From positions 1-18,009 of the forward strand of contig JBKPBQ010000232.1 of assembly GCA_046726955.1 (NCBI GenBank): 18,009 nt of DNA, read 5' to 3'. Below are positions 13,549 to 18,009 of this stretch, piece after piece. The notes under the pieces were generated by a model. It was not told the DNA's origin. It worked only from the letters and a program-made list of their open reading frames with translations, and searched no databases. Each line of letters opens with the position of its first letter. The stretch's first letter is position 1. The position numbers were made by a program, and so were the translations under genes. Source of the DNA: CAVPGH01 sp046726955. Lineage in GTDB: Bacteria; Acidobacteriota; Vicinamibacteria; Fen-336.

Positions 13549-15684
13549 TCACTGGACGTCCCTGATCGTCTTGTAACGGCCGGCTTCCCAGTCTGCGAGT
13601 CCAGAGCAGTACCACTTCGAGAACCGGCGATCGGACGGCCCCCCGGCCAGGCTCGTCCGGATCTCGTCTTTATCGAGCTCGACCACCATTCGGAAGGAAG
13701 GCACGAAGCTGGTGGTGCGGCCGGCGCTGCGGTAGATCTGCCCCTGGTGAACCGTGGCCCGCCCGCCGCGGACCGTAACCGGCCCTCGATCGAAGCCCAG
13801 CCAGCGCGGAAGCTTCCCGCCGAAAAGGATGTGGGCGAGAGAGAGCTTCTGGACGTCGCCCCAGGGGCGCGGCTCGGTGGCGAGCGCTCGTGCCGCCACG
13901 CTGCGGAAAACCTCGTCTCGCGGGAGGCCGTCGAACCACGGCGAGTCCTCCGACAGCAGCACGCGATCGAAGTTGTCGTAGAAGTCGACGAACGTGCCGC
14001 TCTCCCGGGCGAGATGGCCGGCCACCTCGCTTCCCAACCCGTTGCCGCCGAACACCGCCAACAGCAGCTCCTGGTAGAAGCGCTCGAAGAGGTAGGCGCC
14101 TTTCGAAGCGGGTCCGTAACCGCAATCCCAGCCGCGGAGGAGCCGTCCCTGTTCGGTGTCGGGCAGCAGCGGCCGGAGCACCGCCAGGAACCGCTCGGCC
14201 TGGAGGGAGTGCACGTCGTGTTGCAGCTCGAAGAAGTGTTCAGGCGCGAGGCCCCGCGCCTTCGACAGCACGTGCCGTATGCGATCGCCCCGGTACGGAC
14301 CCATCGGCATGTTGATGGGCTTGGCCTTTCCGTACCGATTCAGGTCTTCATTGGCGGTGGCGAAGAAGCCCTCCGGTGGGTTCAGGGCCCGCGGCAGCTC
14401 GTCGTGCGGCACGAATCCCTGCCAGCCGTTCTCCGGCTTCCAGCCCGGCAGGGGGAGAAAGCCACTCGTGCCCTCCCGCCGGCGGGGCATCAGGCCCGAC
14501 ATCTGATAGCCGATGTTGCCCCTGCGGTCGGCCAGGACGAAGTTCCAGGCGGTCTCGAAGCGCCCGAGGATCTCCCGGCCCTGCTCGACCGAGTCGGCGT
14601 CCCACAGCTCGAACAGCGCCTCCAGGGAGCGCGCTCCGGAGGCGGACGCCGACCATCTCGTCGTCAGGTAGAGGCCCTCCTGCCCCGGATCGCCTTCGAG
14701 GACGCCGTGGTCGTTCTCGTGGAACACGAGCTCGAGGGGGGGCTTGCCTTTCCTGAGAATGACCTCGCGGCGATCACGGAAGCGAACCCATTCGTCTCGG
14801 CCGTCGACCTGGCGGAGGTACTTGTTGTCGCGGCAGTGCTCGATCCAGGAGTCCACGGTGTCCATGAAGCTGTAGGTCGCTCCCCAGGCGAGCTCCCGAT
14901 TGCGACCGATGAGCACGCCGGGCAGCCCCGGCATCGACGCACCCATTGCGTAGCGGCCCTCCGTGCGCAGCACGATCTCGTACCAGACGTTCGGAAGTCG
15001 GTTGGTCTCGAGGTGCGGGTCGTTCGCCAGAACCGGTTGGCCCGAGGCGGTCAAGCGGCCGGACACCACCCAGTTGTTCGAGGCCATCATCCGGGGCGCG
15101 GCCGACAGCCACCTCACGCTCTCGGGCACGATCCGCTCCCCCAAGCGGACCTGGCGGAGGAGCTGCTCGTCCAGGCCCTCCAGGAGACCGGGGAAGAGCG
15201 CTTCCAGCTTCTGCCGCGGGACGCCGCCCTGGACCATCTCGACCAGGAGTCGCTCGATCTCGGCCTGGGACTGGGCGAGAGCGACGTAGGCCATCATCCT
15301 CGAGATCAGGATCGAGTCCTCGATCCGCCACGGCTCCGGCCGGTAGCCGAGCAATCGCAGCTCCCAAGGCGCGCTCTGCTCGAGCCGCCGGTTGATACCG
15401 TCGCAGTAAGCCTGGCTCAGCTCGCGAGTCGGCGGAGAAAGGAGCGCGACCTGCGACTCCGCTCCTCCCTTCCAGTTCATCTTGCGGAAGAACCTGTCGA
15501 CTGCCAGTGACGCGTCGCTTGCGTCCAGGGTCTCGCCCAGCCGTCCCTCGCCGAGGATACGCATGAGCAGGATCTGCAGACCGCGATCCATGGCGTGGGC
15601 GTAGCCCATCCCGAAGCACGTCTCTTTCCGGTCGTCCGCCTGGACGTGGGCGACACCGGAGCCGTCCCTCGTGAGTCTGTGCAT
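13549..15684 (-). CDS. Penicillin-acylase family (S45) N-terminal-nucleophile hydrolase
   Basis: An amidase precursor of 711 residues that would cleave itself into two chains. The first strand and alpha chain begin MHRLTRDGSGVAHVQADD, then GMGYAHAMDR. The beta chain would start at Ser-202 in ASNNWVVSG, the catalytic nucleophile, followed by the conserved ANDPHL and the later FFATANEDLNRYG. A beta chain of about 510 residues is normal. The family cleaves amide-linked acyl groups (beta-lactams, acyl-homoserine lactones and others); the substrate here cannot be told. The start is uncertain: ATG 15684 starts exactly at the conserved strand, while GTG 15750 would add 22 residues; neither has a Shine-Dalgarno sequence. 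Neither version has a signal peptide, although family members are usually exported. It follows two cytochrome genes on the same strand. Confidence 0.86.
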   Translation of the reverse strand: MHRLTRDGSGVAHVQADDRKETCFGMGYAHAMDRGLQILLMRILGEGRLGETLDASDASLAVDRFFRKMNWKGGAESQVALLSPPTRELSQAYCDGINRRLEQSAPWELRLLGYRPEPWRIEDSILISRMMAYVALAQSQAEIERLLVEMVQGGVPRQKLEALFPGLLEGLDEQLLRQVRLGERIVPESVRWLSAAPRMMASNNWVVSGRLTASGQPVLANDPHLETNRLPNVWYEIVLRTEGRYAMGASMPGLPGVLIGRNRELAWGATYSFMDTVDSWIEHCRDNKYLRQVDGRDEWVRFRDRREVILRKGKPPLELVFHENDHGVLEGDPGQEGLYLTTRWSASASGARSLEALFELWDADSVEQGREILGRFETAWNFVLADRRGNIGYQMSGLMPRRREGTSGFLPLPGWKPENGWQGFVPHDELPRALNPPEGFFATANEDLNRYGKAKPINMPMGPYRGDRIRHVLSKARGLAPEHFFELQHDVHSLQAERFLAVLRPLLPDTEQGRLLRGWDCGYGPASKGAYLFERFYQELLLAVFGGNGLGSEVAGHLARESGTFVDFYDNFDRVLLSEDSPWFDGLPRDEVFRSVAARALATEPRPWGDVQKLSLAHILFGGKLPRWLGFDRGPVTVRGGRATVHQGQIYRSAGRTTSFVPSFRMVVELDKDEIRTSLAGGPSDRRFSKWYCSGLADWEAGRYKTIRDVQ

Positions 15685-15779
15685 CGGCGCGATGATTGTG
15701 AAGGCTCGGGCTCGGTTCGATGGCCCGATTGCCAGCTGGATTCTATCCACGATTGGCGGGGGAACCCAGCTTTCGTCGC

Positions 15780-16205
15780 TCAGGGCTTCCTGGCCGCGAG
15801 CGCACGGCAGTAGAGAGCGACGTAATCGATCTGCTGGTGGCTGAGGTTCCGGCCCCAGGGCGGAGAGAGCGGAGAGCGGCCGACGGCCGCGCTCCCCTCG
15901 GCGATCACGCGACGAAGGTACGCGGCATCCCCGACGTTCTTGGACGTCGTGAGATCGGGCGGCGCCGGCTCCAGGTTCGAGGCGTTCTGCCCGTCGCCCT
16001 TGCCGCCCTCTCCGTGACACGCGGCGCAGTACTGCACGAAGATGCGGCGTCCCTGGCCCTCGGCGTCGCTGAGGCCCGCCTCCTTTTCTTCTGCGCGTAT
16101 GGCCTCGAGCATCGGATCGGCGGGCGGCGAAGGAGCGGTGCGACCGCAGCTCAGTGTGGCCACGAAGGCCAGGAGCGCGCTCAGTCGCCAGCGCTTCGTG
16201 GTCAC
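15780..16205 (-). CDS. Small mono-haem cytochrome c
   Basis: A 141-residue exported electron-transfer protein. GTG at 16205 is preceded by AAGGAG six bases away and overlaps the stop of the upstream multihaem gene (GTGA), so the two are translationally coupled; an in-frame extension to 16445 is the shadow of that gene. The N-terminus (KRWRLSALLAFVATLSC) is a signal sequence ending at Cys-20, possibly lipidated although the lipobox is imperfect. Haem c attaches at CAACH (60-64) in YCAACHGEGGKGDGQNA. The class I fold continues to LSHQQIDYVALYCRAL. The usual sixth ligand Met, expected in an MPPWG-like context, is replaced: the sequence reads PLSPPWG and no other mature Met is available. It probably exchanges electrons with the multihaem protein. 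Confidence 0.88.
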   Translation of the reverse strand: MTTKRWRLSALLAFVATLSCGRTAPSPPADPMLEAIRAEEKEAGLSDAEGQGRRIFVQYCAACHGEGGKGDGQNASNLEPAPPDLTTSKNVGDAAYLRRVIAEGSAAVGRSPLSPPWGRNLSHQQIDYVALYCRALAARKP

Positions 16206-18009
16206 GATCCGCTCCTTCGCGCTCGTCCGGTCGCGGCACCAGAACCCCGCCCCGACAGGTAGGCGGTGAGCGCCCGGGTATCCGCCTCGGAGAGGCCATA
16301 GTCCGGGTGCAGCGCTCCGGGCTTCTCGCGGTCCGGGGCGTGGAGAAAAGCCGCCGTCCACCCTGGCCGCAGGCGCTGGCCTGTGTTGGAAAGGTCGGGC
16401 CCGATGTATCCGCCCTTGAGGTCGAGCTGGTGGCAGCCGACGCACCCGAGCTGGCGATAAAGCTCCTCACCGCGCCGGACCTCTGCCCCCGTGAAGTGTG
16501 CGTCGTACCTGTCCAGACGATCCTCCACGAAGACTTCCGCGGCGTGGTCGGCGATCGTGCGGGCCTCTTCGGGCAGCATGTGGAACACGGGCATCCGGGC
16601 TTCGACGCTCACGCGAACGGCGCCAGGGTTCAGCAGGTAGGCGATCAGGTAGTCGCGCTGGAGCTGGCTGCCGATGCGATCGAGCGGCACGGTCGAGAGG
16701 TCTCCGCCCGTGCCTCCGACGCGATGGCAGCTCAGGCAGCGATAGCGAGCGAGGAGCGCTCCGAAGGCACCTTGGGGGCGATATGTTGCCAGCGGCGCGC
16801 GGCGCACCACCCGCGAGGACGGCAGATCGGACTTGCGGAGGCTGGCCAGGGCGACCGTGATCGTGGCCGCCTGCGCGGGCGTGAAGGCGAAGGTGGGCAT
16901 GAGCGAGGGCGGCCCCAGAGCGTCGGGAAGGAGCAGCTTCAGGAAGATGTAGTTGTCGGTGGTGTGGCGCACCACGCGGTCCCCGTAGGGAAGCTGGTCG
17001 GGATCGCGGTCCGCGACGCCGGCGAGGCTCGGCCCGATCTTCCCCGCGTCGGGCACGCCGGCCAGGCGGTGGCAGCCGTAGCAGCCCCGGCGCACGAAGA
17101 CGGCGCGTCCATCCGCCACGGCGCGGAGGTCCTGATAGGACGCGGCTGGGCTCTCGGCCTCGACCTCCGGCGTCCGATACTCGTCGAGCAGGAACGCGGT
17201 GAGGTCGCGGAGCTGGTCGTCGCGCAGCCGGTACTGCAGCATCTCGGTTTCGGGTTGCTCGCGGTGAGGATCCTTCAGGAAGCTGAAGAGCCAGTCGCGC
17301 CGAACCTTGTCGCCGACGCGGCTCAGCTCCGGCCCCATGGTCCCGCCCCGGCCGTTGACCGCATGGCAGCTCACGCAGCGCAGCTCTCCGAACAGCGCCT
17401 TGCCGTTGTCCGTGTCCGCCTTCTTCCAGTCGACACCGGCGCCGTCCAGGGGTGCCTGAGCTCTCTGGGAAAGGAGGAAAGCCTGGAGGCTTCCGATCTC
17501 CGCGCTCGCGAGGCGGAAGTTTCCCATCCGCGAGTTGGGAAGATAGGCCTTGGGATCCCCGAGCCAGCTCTGGAGCCAGTTCGCGCGCACCTTGTAGCCC
17601 AGGCTGTCCAGGGCCGGACCGCGAAAGCTCGCTGACTCGAAGCCTGGGATCTCGTGGCAGCCCACGCAGCCCGACTCCGAGATGAGCCGCCGTCCTTCCG
17701 CGAGACGGGGCGCCTGCGGCGGATCCGGCGCGCGGTGGCACGCTCCGCAGTTGGCCTCGATGGTCTCGAGGGGACGCATGGCGCGCGCGACGAAGGGGAT
17801 CGGCCGGTGCGCGGCGTGGTCGAAGTCGGTGGCCTCGCCCTGGCCGTCGTGGCAGACCGTGCACCCGAACCGCTCGACGGGGTGCGTGGCCAGCCACGTT
17901 CCAGGATGCGTCCGGAAGGGCGGCGGTGCCTCCGTGAAGGCGGGATCGTCCGCCCCGAGGTGGCACGTCACGCAACGATCCACGCGACCGAGATCGGGCA
18001 GCCAGGTCT
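16202..18009 (-). CDS. Multihaem c-type cytochrome, C-terminal part (runs off right edge)
   Basis: A large periplasmic or extracytoplasmic electron-transfer protein; its 5' end lies beyond the window, as the frame stays open to 18009 (WLPDLGRVDRCVTCH at the edge). Eight CxxCH haem sites are visible, numbering from the Val codon at 17983: Cys-4, 41, 79, 106, 203, 301, 416 and 514. The first three are closely spaced. The last five each head a cytochrome c-like module of about 100 residues, ending in a helix such as LQAFLLS, LTAFLLDEY or LTAYLSGRG. Putative Met ligands follow in four modules (Met-153, 248, 362, 464); in the last the position reads ALHPDYG. It is coupled by GTGA to the small cytochrome. 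Redox partners are not visible in the window. Confidence 0.9.
   Translation of the reverse strand, partial: TWLPDLGRVDRCVTCHLGADDPAFTEAPPPFRTHPGTWLATHPVERFGCTVCHDGQGEATDFDHAAHRPIPFVARAMRPLETIEANCGACHRAPDPPQAPRLAEGRRLISESGCVGCHEIPGFESASFRGPALDSLGYKVRANWLQSWLGDPKAYLPNSRMGNFRLASAEIGSLQAFLLSQRAQAPLDGAGVDWKKADTDNGKALFGELRCVSCHAVNGRGGTMGPELSRVGDKVRRDWLFSFLKDPHREQPETEMLQYRLRDDQLRDLTAFLLDEYRTPEVEAESPAASYQDLRAVADGRAVFVRRGCYGCHRLAGVPDAGKIGPSLAGVADRDPDQLPYGDRVVRHTTDNYIFLKLLLPDALGPPSLMPTFAFTPAQAATITVALASLRKSDLPSSRVVRRAPLATYRPQGAFGALLARYRCLSCHRVGGTGGDLSTVPLDRIGSQLQRDYLIAYLLNPGAVRVSVEARMPVFHMLPEEARTIADHAAEVFVEDRLDRYDAHFTGAEVRRGEELYRQLGCVGCHQLDLKGGYIGPDLSNTGQRLRPGWTAAFLHAPDREKPGALHPDYGLSEADTRALTAYLSGRGSGAATGRARRSGS

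Noticed and set aside
15751..16470. N-terminal extension of the acylase frame
   Set aside because: It overlaps the small cytochrome and the end of the multihaem gene, whose CxxCH frames are clearly the real ones.
1..18009. CRISPR array, transposon ends, tRNA or rRNA genes
   Set aside because: No regularly spaced repeats, transposase frames, terminal repeats or RNA gene signatures were seen on either strand, despite the Craspase-like logic of the central module.

Overview
This is a GC-rich, gene-dense bacterial window with almost no non-coding DNA. The gene families present are an ECF-type sigma factor paired with a TPR-CHAT protease, a zinc-finger anti-sigma protein, a DUF1111 di-haem protein, large multihaem cytochromes and an S45 acylase. 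That mix fits a free-living Acidobacteriota- or Planctomycetota-like bacterium. The taxonomy is an inference from gene content; no marker gene is present. I see no RNA genes, mobile elements or CRISPR array.

Left edge: the first codons of a minus-strand lipoprotein gene (1-104), then a 171-base divergent region. From 276 a tight plus-strand run follows: two oligopeptide ABC permeases (276-1292, 1301-2356), a family 5 solute-binding protein (2353-4086), an ECF-like sigma factor (4109-4702) and a 970-residue TPR-CHAT protease (4699-7611). Spacings are 22 bases or less, several with 4-base stop/start overlaps. After a 157-base AT-rich gap comes a second run: a soluble zinc-finger anti-sigma-like protein (7769-8398), a secreted subtilase with an intact triad (8429-9793) and an unrecognised 74-residue protein (9809-10033), closed by a strong intrinsic terminator. 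A di-haem DUF1111 protein (10153-11562) sits directly behind the terminator. The two ATPases that the transporter needs follow (11656-12720, 12717-13505). Right side, minus strand: an octahaem or larger cytochrome running off the edge (16202-18009), a small cytochrome c (15780-16205) and a penicillin-acylase-family hydrolase (13549-15684).

The most interesting part is the central module. A sigma factor, a TPR-CHAT protease translationally coupled to it, and a ZAS protein that could be both inhibitor and substrate suggest a proteolytic switch controlling transcription. The logic resembles the CHAT protease/inhibitor/sigma output of type III-E CRISPR (Csx29, Csx30, RpoE), but without any CRISPR component here. 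The secreted subtilase and the 74-residue protein would be outputs or further substrates. The whole module lies between the two halves of one peptide importer, so it has either been inserted into an opp/dpp operon or is coupled to peptide uptake.
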